From positions 342,656 to 406,655 of the forward strand of contig NZ_JBANFI010000004.1 in the NCBI RefSeq assembly GCF_045055655.1: a stretch of DNA of 64,000 nucleotides, in the 5' to 3' direction. This document shows positions 35,661-43,635 of this stretch, piece after piece; the stretch's first letter is position 1; each line of letters opens with the position of its first letter. The DNA comes from Marinospirillum alkalitolerans. Its GTDB lineage: Bacteria > Pseudomonadota > Gammaproteobacteria > Pseudomonadales > Halomonadaceae. The position numbers and the translations under genes are program-made. The notes beneath the pieces were generated by a model that saw nothing but the letters and a program-made list of their open reading frames with translations, searched no databases and was not told the DNA's origin.

Positions 35661-36268
35661 CCTGCCGGTTCTTCTCCCCAGCGTGCGACCAGCTGCTGCT
35701 CCAACCCCAGCTGGTCCAAGACACGCGCCACAACAAAATCGACCAAATCATCAATGGTCTGTGGATCATGATAAAAGCCCGGGCTAGCGGGCATGATCAC
35801 CGCGCCCATTTGAGTCAGCTTCAGCATATGCTCTAGATGCACTTGGTGCAGGGGCATTTCTCGCAACACCAAAATTAACTGCCGCCTTTCCTTGAGCGCT
35901 ACATCACCCGCGCGCTCAATCAGGTTATTACTGGCACCTGTGGCCAGAGCCGACAAGGTGCCGCCAGAGCAGGGACAGACCACCATACTGGCCGCTGCAC
36001 CTGAACCTGAAGCGGCTGGAGCAAACCAGTTCTCGCGCCCATAGGCACGCACCTGACCTGGCTGATCAGCATAGCGCTCTGCCAACTGGGCATTCAAACG
36101 CTCAGGATCAGAAGGCCAACGGACTGGGGTTTCCGTCGCCATCACCAGATGCGCCGCCTTCGAGACCAATAGATCAACCTGGCATCCCTGCGCCACCAAA
36201 CAATCCAGCAACCTGAGTCCATATTGGATGCCAGATGCCCCTGTCAGGGCCAGTGTTACTCTTTTCAT
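35657..36268 (-). CDS. ubiX: Flavin prenyltransferase UbiX
   Basis: About 203-aa enzyme that makes the prenylated FMN cofactor used by the decarboxylase UbiD in ubiquinone synthesis. LALTGASGIQYGLRLL at the N-terminus, VVCPCSGGTLSALATGASNNL, ERRQLILVLREMPLH and MGAVIMPASPGFYHDPQ are family signatures. ATG 36268 follows GAGAG; a GTG at 36274 is an alternative. It is 29 bp downstream of mpl, a common pairing. Confidence 0.95.
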   Translation of the reverse strand: MKRVTLALTGASGIQYGLRLLDCLVAQGCQVDLLVSKAAHLVMATETPVRWPSDPERLNAQLAERYADQPGQVRAYGRENWFAPAASGSGAAASMVVCPCSGGTLSALATGASNNLIERAGDVALKERRQLILVLREMPLHQVHLEHMLKLTQMGAVIMPASPGFYHDPQTIDDLVDFVVARVLDQLGLEQQLVARWGEEPAG

Positions 36269-36297
36269 GTCCACTCTCTTTGCTTGAACATCACTGA

Positions 36298-37698
36298 TTA
36301 TGTTGGGCGACCTGTATCGACTGGCGTTGCATCCGCTGCCTGAGACTGCAACGCCTGTAACAGACGCTGATGCAGGCCGCCAAAACCACCATTGCTCATC
36401 AAAATCAACTGATCACCTGGGCGGGCCTCAGCCACTAAGCGTGCCAGCAGCTGATCCAAATCCGTCCAGCACTCCCCCACCCCCAGCTCAGCTGGCGACC
36501 AGCGCATCTGCGGTGATTGATACCAGAATACCTGATCTGCTGCGGCCACACTGGCAGGCAGCTCTGCGCGCAAGGTCCCCAGTTGCATGGTGTTAGAGCG
36601 AGGTTCAATCACCGCCAGCACGCGCCCACTGGCTGTTGCCCGTGCGCCTTCCAGTGTGGTTTTAATCGCTGTTGGATGATGCGCAAAATCATCATAGACT
36701 GCGACACCACCCGGCTGCCCCAAGGCTTCCATACGCCTTTTGACCCCTTCAAAACGGCTCAATGCCGCCAGCGCTTGCTCAGGCAGCACACCAACATGGC
36801 GCGCTGCAGCCAGGGCCGCCAGCGCATTGGCAATATTATGCGCTCCCGTCAAGGACCAACGCAGCTCACCCACGCGCTGCTGCTGAAAAAACACCTCAAA
36901 GGCACGCCCTGCCTCTATCACCGCACCCACCTGCCAGTCTGCCAACTCACCCTGCGGCCCCAGTGTTTCTTGCTCACTCCAACATCCTGCATCCAATACC
37001 GCCTGCAAAGCCTCACTCGCTGCTGGAAACAACACCCGCCCAGTCGAGGGCACAAGACGCAATAGATGCTGAAACTGACGCTGAATCTCACCCAGATTGG
37101 CAAAAATATCCGCATGATCAAACTCAAGGTTATTCAGAACCAGCGTGCGTGGCGTGTAGTGAACAAACTTCGACCGCTTATCAAAAAAGGCCGTGTCATA
37201 CTCATCGGCCTCAATAACAAAAAAAGGCGTCTGACCCAGGCGCGCTGAACAGCCAAAATTGCGCGGCACCCCGCCAATCAGAAAGCCAGGGGCCATGCCC
37301 GCTTCTTCAAGAATCCAGGCGAGCATACTCGCCGTGGTTGTTTTTCCGTGGGTACCGGCTACCGCCAGCACCCAGCGTGGCTCGCCCACCTGCGGGCGCA
37401 ACAAATGATCATGCAGCCATTGCGGGCCAGAAACATAGGGCAACTGAGACCTGAGCAGCGCCTCTACGCAGGGCAGACCACGGCGCATCACATTGCCGAC
37501 CACCACCAGATCCGGTGCGAAGATCTGCGGATCATAATCAAAACCTTCATGAAGGTGGATATCTGCCTGCGCCAGCTGATCACTCATTGGCGGATAAACC
37601 TGCTGATCTGATCCGCTGACCTGAAACCCCATCTCACGCGCAAGAATCGCCAGAGACCCCATAAAAGTGCCGCAAATACCCAAAAAATGCAGGTGCAT
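36298..37698 (-). CDS. mpl: UDP-MurNAc:L-alanyl-gamma-D-glutamyl-meso-diaminopimelate ligase
   Basis: 466-aa Mur-ligase family enzyme that reattaches recycled tripeptide to UDP-MurNAc. The N-terminus MHLHFLGICGTFMGSLA is typical of Mpl, the ATP loop is GTHGKTTTASML, and EADEYDTAFFDKRSKF and DDFAHHPTAIKTTL follow. It works with AmpG (45579-46934 in this window) in murein recycling. GGGAGAG precedes the ATG. Confidence 0.95.
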   Translation of the reverse strand: MHLHFLGICGTFMGSLAILAREMGFQVSGSDQQVYPPMSDQLAQADIHLHEGFDYDPQIFAPDLVVVGNVMRRGLPCVEALLRSQLPYVSGPQWLHDHLLRPQVGEPRWVLAVAGTHGKTTTASMLAWILEEAGMAPGFLIGGVPRNFGCSARLGQTPFFVIEADEYDTAFFDKRSKFVHYTPRTLVLNNLEFDHADIFANLGEIQRQFQHLLRLVPSTGRVLFPAASEALQAVLDAGCWSEQETLGPQGELADWQVGAVIEAGRAFEVFFQQQRVGELRWSLTGAHNIANALAALAAARHVGVLPEQALAALSRFEGVKRRMEALGQPGGVAVYDDFAHHPTAIKTTLEGARATASGRVLAVIEPRSNTMQLGTLRAELPASVAAADQVFWYQSPQMRWSPAELGVGECWTDLDQLLARLVAEARPGDQLILMSNGGFGGLHQRLLQALQSQAADATPVDTGRPT

Positions 37699-37898
37699 AT
37701 CTCTCCCTCTTTGGTCATCAGGCCGCTAGTGTAACAGTTTCATCTCTGAGCACACGGCTCTCGCCTGAGCCAGGTATCAGCCCGACTCAAGTCCACTTAA
37801 AACAGCCATGCATTTTAATTAAGGATGGGATAAAATGGCGGCTATTTTGATGGCTTTACGCCTGTCCTTTCATTTACTCAGTAGGAGCTTTTTTTCCT

Positions 37899-39158
37899 AT
37901 GGCGAAGCAAAACGCCTTTTATGCCCAATCCGGCGGTGTGACCGCAGTTATTAATGCCAGTGCTTGCGGCGTCATTGAAACCGCCCGTCAGCATGGCGAT
38001 GCAATCGGAACTGTCTACGCTGGCCGCAATGGCATTATTGGTGCCCTCACTGAAGAACTGATCGATACCAGTGCCTTATCCGATCAGCAGGTGCAACAGC
38101 TACGCCATACACCAGGCGGTGCCTTTGGCTCTTGTCGCTACAAGCTTAAGGATATTGACAGCCATCGCAGCCAGTACGAGCGCCTGATTGAAGTCTTCAA
38201 AGCGCACGATATCGGCTACTTCTTCTACAACGGCGGCAATGATTCAGCCGATACCTGCCTCAAGGTCTCACAACTGGCCGATGCGATGGGCTACCCACTC
38301 AAGGCTGTTCATATCCCCAAAACAGTCGATAACGATCTCCCCGTCACGGATAACTGCCCCGGCTTTGGCTCAGTCGCCAAGTATATTGCCGTCTCCACCC
38401 AAGAAGCGGCGATGGATATCGAATCCATGTGTGCAACATCAACCAAGGTCTTTATTCTAGAAGTGATGGGCCGTCATGCTGGCTGGATTGCCGCTGCAGG
38501 GGGCTTAGCGGGCCACAAAGAAGGTGATGCTCCACATCTGATCATCTTCCCTGAGATTCCTTTTGACCGCGCCACCGTCATGGCACGCGTGGATGACTGC
38601 GTCAAGAAGTTCGGCTTCTGCGTTATGGTGGTCTCTGAAGGCGCACGCTATGCTGATGGCACCTTCCTCGCCGATGCTGGAACAACCGATGCCTTTGGTC
38701 ACAAACAGCTCGGCGGTGTTGCGCCCACACTGGCTGGCATGATCAAGCAAGATCTCGGCCATAAATTCCACTGGGCCGTCGCTGACTATCTGCAGCGTTC
38801 TGCGCGCCATCTGGCCTCAGCAACCGATGTAGAGCAGGCTTATGCCGTAGGTGCAGCAGCCGTCAAGCTGGCCTTGGAAGGCAAGAACTCAGTGATGCCC
38901 ACCATCGTCAGAACACAGGACACCCCCTACGCTTGGGAAATCGGCGAGGCCTGCCTGTCTGATATCGCCAATGTCGAGAAAATGATGCCGCGTGATTTCA
39001 TTACGCCCGATGGTTTTGGCATTAGCGAACTGGGCCGCCAGTATCTCTCGCCCTTAATTCAAGGCGAAGACTGCCCTCCGTATGTGAATGGCCTGCCGCA
39101 GTATATCCGCCTGCAACATCAGCTGGTTGCGAAAAAACTGCCGGACTTTGAGCCCTAA
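37899..39158 (+). CDS. pfp: Diphosphate-dependent 6-phosphofructokinase
   Basis: 419-aa phosphofructokinase of the PPi-using type. The phosphoryl-donor loop reads GGNDS (112-116) instead of the GGDGS of ATP enzymes; Asp in place of the second Gly is the known determinant for pyrophosphate. The catalytic loop is PKTVDNDLPVTD, and MGRHAGWIAAAGGLA binds fructose 6-phosphate. PPi-PFK is reversible and can serve glycolysis or gluconeogenesis. It is monocistronic, divergent from mpl, with GGAG 11 bp before the ATG and a shared terminator downstream. TAAAAT at 37831-37836 may be a -10 box. Confidence 0.92.
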   Translation: MAKQNAFYAQSGGVTAVINASACGVIETARQHGDAIGTVYAGRNGIIGALTEELIDTSALSDQQVQQLRHTPGGAFGSCRYKLKDIDSHRSQYERLIEVFKAHDIGYFFYNGGNDSADTCLKVSQLADAMGYPLKAVHIPKTVDNDLPVTDNCPGFGSVAKYIAVSTQEAAMDIESMCATSTKVFILEVMGRHAGWIAAAGGLAGHKEGDAPHLIIFPEIPFDRATVMARVDDCVKKFGFCVMVVSEGARYADGTFLADAGTTDAFGHKQLGGVAPTLAGMIKQDLGHKFHWAVADYLQRSARHLASATDVEQAYAVGAAAVKLALEGKNSVMPTIVRTQDTPYAWEIGEACLSDIANVEKMMPRDFITPDGFGISELGRQYLSPLIQGEDCPPYVNGLPQYIRLQHQLVAKKLPDFEP

Positions 39159-39227
39159 GCCGCTTCTTTTGAGCCCTGGATTGCTGGCGCGTCTAGGGTT
39201 CTTCAGCGCCTCATGCACCTAATCACA

Positions 39228-39266
39228 TAAAAAAGCCGCCCAATATCAATGGAGCGGCTTTTTTAA
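39228..39266. terminator. Bidirectional intrinsic terminator between pfp and acpS
   Basis: AAAAAGCCGC and GCGGCTTTTT flank a 14-nt loop; the stem is preceded by A residues and followed by TTTTTT, so it can end transcripts from both sides. It lies 70 bp past pfp and 40 bp past acpS. Confidence 0.85.
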
Positions 39267-39306
39267 GCCCTGTCATCCTGACAAGGCAGCGAACTGACGG
39301 ATCGAC

Positions 39307-39693
39307 TCAGGCCGAGTTGCCCTCTAGCAGTACAAAAGCCAGCGCCATCTCCTGTTCATCACTCAATGAAAGATGAATCTGCTTCACACCAAGAGCCTGG
39401 GCTTTTTGCTCAGCGACGCCAGAAAGAGCCAACAGTGGCTTCCCCAGCGCATCATTACTCACCTCGATCTGCTGCCAGCTTAAACCATCACGCAGGCCAG
39501 TGCCCAAGGCTTTGAGCAGTGCCTCCTTGGCGGCAAAACGCTTAGCCAAAAAAGCAGCAGGCTGGGCGGTTTTTTGCATCGCTTGTCGCTCAGCAGGGGT
39601 CAGTAATCGCTGACAGATGGCATCGCCACGACGCGCCAGCAGCTGCTCAAAACGTGCAATCTTCGCCAGATCTGTACCGATGCCAAGAATCAT
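39307..39693 (-). CDS. acpS: Holo-[acyl-carrier-protein] synthase
   Basis: 128-aa phosphopantetheinyl transferase that activates acyl carrier protein. The motifs ILGIGTDLAKIARFE (metal-binding Asp) and FLAKRFAAKEALLKALGTGL are diagnostic. It starts 6 bp after the yajQ stop. In many gammaproteobacteria acpS follows pdxJ; here pdxJ is about 7 kb away. Confidence 0.94.
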   Translation of the reverse strand: MILGIGTDLAKIARFEQLLARRGDAICQRLLTPAERQAMQKTAQPAAFLAKRFAAKEALLKALGTGLRDGLSWQQIEVSNDALGKPLLALSGVAEQKAQALGVKQIHLSLSDEQEMALAFVLLEGNSA

Positions 39694-39699
39694 CAACGA

Positions 39700-40185
39700 C
39701 TAGTCGCGGAAGTTGATAAACTGCAAGGGCAACTCAAGACCCGCGCCTTTCAGCAGCGCCATCACCTGTTGCAAATCATCACGCTTTTTACCCGTCACGC
39801 GCACTTGATCGCCTTGAATCTGGGCCTGCACCTTCAGCTTGGCATCTTTAATCAGCTTCACTATCTTTTTTGCGCTATCGCTTTCAATGCCTTCACGCAA
39901 CTTCACCGACTGACGCGCACTTTTATTGGCTTCTTGGATCTCGCCTTCTTCCAAGCAGGCGATATCGACACCCTTGCGAATCAGCTCAGCTTTTAGAATT
40001 TCCAACATCTGTTCAACCTGAAACTCAGCTTCAGCCTTGAGCTGAACATCATAATCCTTGCTCAACTCAAAACTGGCATCCACACCTTTAAAATCAAAAC
40101 GATTACCGACCACGCGATTGGCCTGATCGACAGCATTGGTCACCTGATGCTTATCCAGCTCTGAGACGACATCAAAAGAAGGCAT
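39700..40185 (-). CDS. yajQ: YajQ family cyclic-di-GMP-binding protein
   Basis: 161-aa protein of the YajQ family, members of which bind c-di-GMP in some species. MPSFDVVSELDKHQV, RFDFKGVDASFEL and the C-terminal KGAGLELPLQFINFRD are conserved. The start at 40185 has GGAG 6 bp upstream; the frame continues open to 40314, but that part is not family sequence. With the degenerate GGDEF pair it is one of the possible c-di-GMP-linked items here. Confidence 0.92.
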   Translation of the reverse strand: MPSFDVVSELDKHQVTNAVDQANRVVGNRFDFKGVDASFELSKDYDVQLKAEAEFQVEQMLEILKAELIRKGVDIACLEEGEIQEANKSARQSVKLREGIESDSAKKIVKLIKDAKLKVQAQIQGDQVRVTGKKRDDLQQVMALLKGAGLELPLQFINFRD

Positions 40186-40282
40186 GCTTTTCTCCGCACA
40201 ACAAAAAACGCCAGTATAGCCTGAAACGCCCCAAGCTGGGGCGATTTTTGCGTCAGAAGAAGCGACCTCGAAGGCAGCGTTA

Positions 40283-40301
40283 ATCAACGTCATGAGCGCA
40301 G
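40283..40301. repeat. 19-bp copy of a sequence repeated at 63919-63937
   Basis: The 19-mer ATCAACGTCATGAGCGCAG occurs exactly here, in the 149-bp gap between yajQ and the PAP2 gene, and at the window's right edge in the same orientation. The right-hand copy is part of a longer sequence that looks like a dispersed repeat or element end; this copy has no further clear similarity and may be a remnant. Confidence 0.5.
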
Positions 40302-40334
40302 CATCACCCCGCACCCTAGCGCATCAAAGGCGGC

Positions 40335-40907
40335 CTAGCTGGTCAACACAGGCAGATGCAGTGCTTGACTCAGTTCTGCCAAGCCCCAGCCTAAAACAGC
40401 ACCCAGCAGCACATCACTTGGATAGTGCAGCCCAAGAATCAGACGCGAGAGGGCGATCAGCAGCGCAATCACTGCCAACCAAGGCCAGAGCGCAGGCAAA
40501 GCGGCCACCAGCAGACAACTCATGCAAACAGCATGCAGAGTATGACCAGAGGGAAAGCTAAATCGATCAAGCGGAGGCAGGTGGGCTTCGATATGCGGGT
40601 GGGCCTCACAGGGACGCAGGCGGCTGGTTGTGCGCTTGATCATCCAGTAGATCAGCACACCGCCTAATCCCGTCAGCAGCAGCTGCACACTGAACAACAG
40701 GCCGTTCCAACCATAGTACCAAGGCAAAACCAGCACCCAGAGCAGCCAGAAATATCCATCTCCAAGGCGGCTAATGAAGCGAAAAAAAGACTTAATCAGC
40801 TTTTTCTGGCCGATCACATTACAACGCCAGCTCATTGAGGAATCCATAGCACCCAAGCGCTCAGTCCAAAGATGCCCTTGCAGAACAAAAAGATTTTTGA
40901 TGCTCAT
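40335..40907 (-). CDS. PAP2-family membrane phosphatase
   Basis: About 190-aa integral membrane phosphatase. The three PAP2 motifs are clear: KRTTSRLRP, PSGH (RFSFPSGHTLHA) and SRLILGLHYPSD. Such enzymes dephosphorylate phosphatidic acid, undecaprenyl diphosphate or related lipids. The gene begins inside the 3' end of the glycosyltransferase gene (AAGGAG 7 bp before ATG 40907; ATG 40910 also possible), so the two probably act on the same glycolipid pathway. Confidence 0.87.
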   Translation of the reverse strand: MSIKNLFVLQGHLWTERLGAMDSSMSWRCNVIGQKKLIKSFFRFISRLGDGYFWLLWVLVLPWYYGWNGLLFSVQLLLTGLGGVLIYWMIKRTTSRLRPCEAHPHIEAHLPPLDRFSFPSGHTLHAVCMSCLLVAALPALWPWLAVIALLIALSRLILGLHYPSDVLLGAVLGWGLAELSQALHLPVLTS

Positions 40908-42063
40908 CATCTTTCTCCTTCTTCAATACAGAACTCAAGAGCTGATAGAGTTGCTGGTGGATGCTTTCCCAGCTCAGGGCTTGTACGCTCAGATAAGCGG
41001 CCTGCCCAAGCTGAGGCAAGCGACCTGCCTCAGCAGCCATCTGCTGCGCCGCCTGCTGAAAACGCGCCGCTGCGGCCTGTTGCTCTGCTGGATCACCCAA
41101 GCTGCTCGGCCCAGCCACGCTGCGCCCATTGACCCCATCTTCAATCAAAACCTCTGCTGCGGCACGATCAAAGGCCAGCACAGGGATACCACTGGCCATG
41201 GCTTCGGCCACCACATTGCCATAGGTGTCCGTCAAGCTCGGAAAGAGCATCAGATCCAAGCTCGCATAAAAACGTGCTAGCTCAACACCCTGCTGTAGAC
41301 CCACGCAGATCGCTTGTGGGCAGCGCTGCTGGACAGCGGCTCGCATCGGGCCATCCCCCACCAGAAGCAGGCGAGCATCTGGGCGCACCTGCTGTATCGC
41401 TTGAAAGGAGGAGAGCAGAAGATCCATGTTTTTTTCTGCCGCCAAACGGCCGACATAGCCCACCAGCAGCTGCTGTGCATTCAGGCCCAGCCTTTGCCTC
41501 AGCATCCATGAACGCTGATAAGGATGAAACAGCTGCGTATCCACACCCCGTCCTAGACAGAGCACCCGTTCAAAACCTTGCTCGAGCAGCAGCTGACACT
41601 GAGGCTGAGTGGGGGCCAGGGTGCACTTTGCTTGCTGATGAAACCAACGTAGATAGCGCAGCGCCGGACGCTGCAAAAAACCCAAACGATAGGCGGGCAG
41701 ATAGTCGGCGAAGTGAGTGTGATAACCCGCCACAACCGGAATCTGATGACGGCGAGCATAGCGTAGCGCACTCAGCCCTAAGGGCCCTTGTGTCGCGATA
41801 TAAAGCAGATCAGGCGGTGTCTTGGCCCAGTGGGCTCTGACGGATTGAGGCAAGCGCCAGCCAAATTGCAAGCCGGGATAACCAGGCAGCGCAGCAGCCA
41901 GGCTAGGCCACTGCCCTGAAGGTAAGGCCTGATCCTTTAAGCGAGGACGCACCAGATCGATCTGCACCCCCTGAGCTTCTAATCCTTGCACCCAGTGTCC
42001 CAGTGTATGGCTGACACCATTGGTTTCTGGCGCGTAGGTTTCGGTAATCAACCCTAGATGCAT
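40861..42063 (-). CDS. GT4-family glycosyltransferase
   Basis: 400-aa GT-B glycosyltransferase. N-terminal LGLITETYAPETNGVSHTLG and the nucleotide-sugar-binding half (GYVGRLAAEKNMDLLL, DLMLFPSLTDTYGNVVAEAM with the E-x7-E motif) place it in the group with mannosyl/diglycosyl transferases for lipids. ATG 42063 is preceded by GAGG; GTG 42069 is an alternative. It overlaps the PAP2 gene by about 47 bp and is divergent from rfaH. Confidence 0.86.
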   Translation of the reverse strand: MHLGLITETYAPETNGVSHTLGHWVQGLEAQGVQIDLVRPRLKDQALPSGQWPSLAAALPGYPGLQFGWRLPQSVRAHWAKTPPDLLYIATQGPLGLSALRYARRHQIPVVAGYHTHFADYLPAYRLGFLQRPALRYLRWFHQQAKCTLAPTQPQCQLLLEQGFERVLCLGRGVDTQLFHPYQRSWMLRQRLGLNAQQLLVGYVGRLAAEKNMDLLLSSFQAIQQVRPDARLLLVGDGPMRAAVQQRCPQAICVGLQQGVELARFYASLDLMLFPSLTDTYGNVVAEAMASGIPVLAFDRAAAEVLIEDGVNGRSVAGPSSLGDPAEQQAAAARFQQAAQQMAAEAGRLPQLGQAAYLSVQALSWESIHQQLYQLLSSVLKKEKDDEHQKSFCSARASLD

Positions 42064-42231
42064 GCTCACCTCTGCTGGCCGTTTCTGGCAGAATGACGGC
42101 TGGAGGTGACAAACTGATCAACAAATCTTGACGTTCAGATGACGCCAAGCGCCGCTGCAACAAGACAGATCAGCACTTGCTTAAAAGTGGATGAATCGCT
42201 AAGGTGTGGCCGATTGCTATAAGGAGATCCA

Positions 42232-42720
42232 ATGACCCAACGCAGCTGGTATGCAATTCAATGCAAGGCGAAAGAGTCATTTCGTGCAGTTGAGCATTTA
42301 GAGGCTCAAGGTTATATCGTCTTTCATCCAACCTTACAGGTCGAGAAGGTCAAGCGTGGACGCCTGACTTATCAGGAAGAACCGCTGTTTCCCTACTATG
42401 CGTTCATTCAACTCTGCCGTACCAGCGATAACTGGCGGCCGATTCGCTCGACTCGAGGCGTTCTGAAGCTGCTGAGTTTTGGCCAGGAGCCAGTACAGGT
42501 TCCTGATGCGCTGATTCAATCCTTACAGCAGCCCCAACAGAGCACAACCCAGCACCTCTACACCCCTGGACAGAAGCTGCGCATCACCTCCGGCCCTTTT
42601 CAGGGACTGGATGCCATTCTGGCCTGCACCAAGGGTGAAGATCGGGTGGTCTTGCTATTGGAACTACTCCAGAAAGAGCAGCGCATCACACTGAAGGTGA
42701 ATGCCGTTCAGCCTGCTTAA
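42232..42720 (+). CDS. rfaH: Transcription antiterminator RfaH
   Basis: 162-aa NusG paralogue that binds RNA polymerase at ops sites and promotes expression of long surface-polysaccharide operons. The N-terminal NGN domain begins SWYAIQCKAKESFRAVEHL and contains PLFPYYAFIQ; the C-terminal KOW part includes GPFQGLDAILACTKGEDRV. AAGGAG lies 5 bp before the ATG. No clear ops element is visible in this window. The 3' end overlaps panE by 35 bp on the other strand. Confidence 0.9.
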   Translation: MTQRSWYAIQCKAKESFRAVEHLEAQGYIVFHPTLQVEKVKRGRLTYQEEPLFPYYAFIQLCRTSDNWRPIRSTRGVLKLLSFGQEPVQVPDALIQSLQQPQQSTTQHLYTPGQKLRITSGPFQGLDAILACTKGEDRVVLLLELLQKEQRITLKVNAVQPA

Positions 42721-43618
42721 CCTGCTCATAGAGCTGCTGATGATGGGCCAGTTCAAGCTTCAGCGGCTTGGCGGCCTTCAGCAGACTGCCAGTAATAAAA
42801 TCGATTTCTGTCTGACGCCCTGCCTGTAAATCCTGATACATCGAAGAAAAGTTCTGGGCTGTCGCGTAGATAACCTGCTCAACTCGGCCCAGCAACCCAC
42901 CTTCAGGTTCTGGAATACCCAAACGCTTGAAGACCTGCTGCAATTCGCCACACAAGGCCTGTACCTGAGGCTGGAATTCACGCGAAGCCAAGGCACCGTT
43001 CGCGACCCGATGCAAGCCTGTCAGCGGATTGATCACGGCATTCACCGCCAGCTTATGCCAGAGCACAGGACGAATGGCATCCACGACACGCGCTTGCAAG
43101 CCAGCAATGGTCAAACGACTCTCCCAAGTCTTTTCAGCTTGCTGATCTGGCCCAGACCAACGCCCTAGAAGCGTTTCGCCCCGCGCGGCATGCACAACAC
43201 AGGTCGACGTTTCTTTATAGGCCCCTTCTGTGACGCTGGCCGCCAAGAGAGTCTGTGTTGGCAGCAGTTGATCGGCCACCTGCGCCTGACTCCCCAGCCC
43301 GTTTTGCAGCATCAGAATCTGTGCGTCTGCGCTCAGGTGTGGCTTCCAAGGTTCAAGAGCACTCAGCACCTGTCCGGCCTTAGTCGCAATAATCAGACGC
43401 TCAATAGAAAGATCCGCATAGGGCTGACTGATCAGACGAACAAAAACCCGCTTAGGCAGGCTGGCATCCGACGCCTTGAGGCTCACTCCCAAACTGAGGG
43501 CCTGCGCCTGATTGGGCTTCACCAGCAAGGTCACAGGGCGACCGGCCTTGGCCAGTTTGCTGGCATAAAGCAAGCCCAGACTACCTGCTCCTAACACAAA
43601 CACGGCTGCTTCACTCAT
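42686..43618 (-). CDS. panE: 2-dehydropantoate 2-reductase
   Basis: 310-aa NADPH-dependent ketopantoate reductase for pantothenate synthesis. The nucleotide-binding motif is VLGAGSLGLLYASKLA; the catalytic lysine and the Asn are in WHKLAVNAVINPLTGL. ATG 43618 is preceded by GAGG within GAGGTTGAGG; ATG 43636 is less likely. Distant ApbA/PanE relatives act on other ketoacids, so the exact substrate is a family-level call. Confidence 0.87.
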   Translation of the reverse strand: MSEAAVFVLGAGSLGLLYASKLAKAGRPVTLLVKPNQAQALSLGVSLKASDASLPKRVFVRLISQPYADLSIERLIIATKAGQVLSALEPWKPHLSADAQILMLQNGLGSQAQVADQLLPTQTLLAASVTEGAYKETSTCVVHAARGETLLGRWSGPDQQAEKTWESRLTIAGLQARVVDAIRPVLWHKLAVNAVINPLTGLHRVANGALASREFQPQVQALCGELQQVFKRLGIPEPEGGLLGRVEQVIYATAQNFSSMYQDLQAGRQTEIDFITGSLLKAAKPLKLELAHHQQLYEQVKQAERHSPSV

Positions 43619-43635
43619 CCTCAACCTCGTCACCA

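Noticed and set aside
40186..40314. 43-residue N-terminal extension of YajQ
   Set aside because: YajQ proteins begin at MPSFD, which has its own ribosome-binding site; the extension runs through the intergenic repeat.
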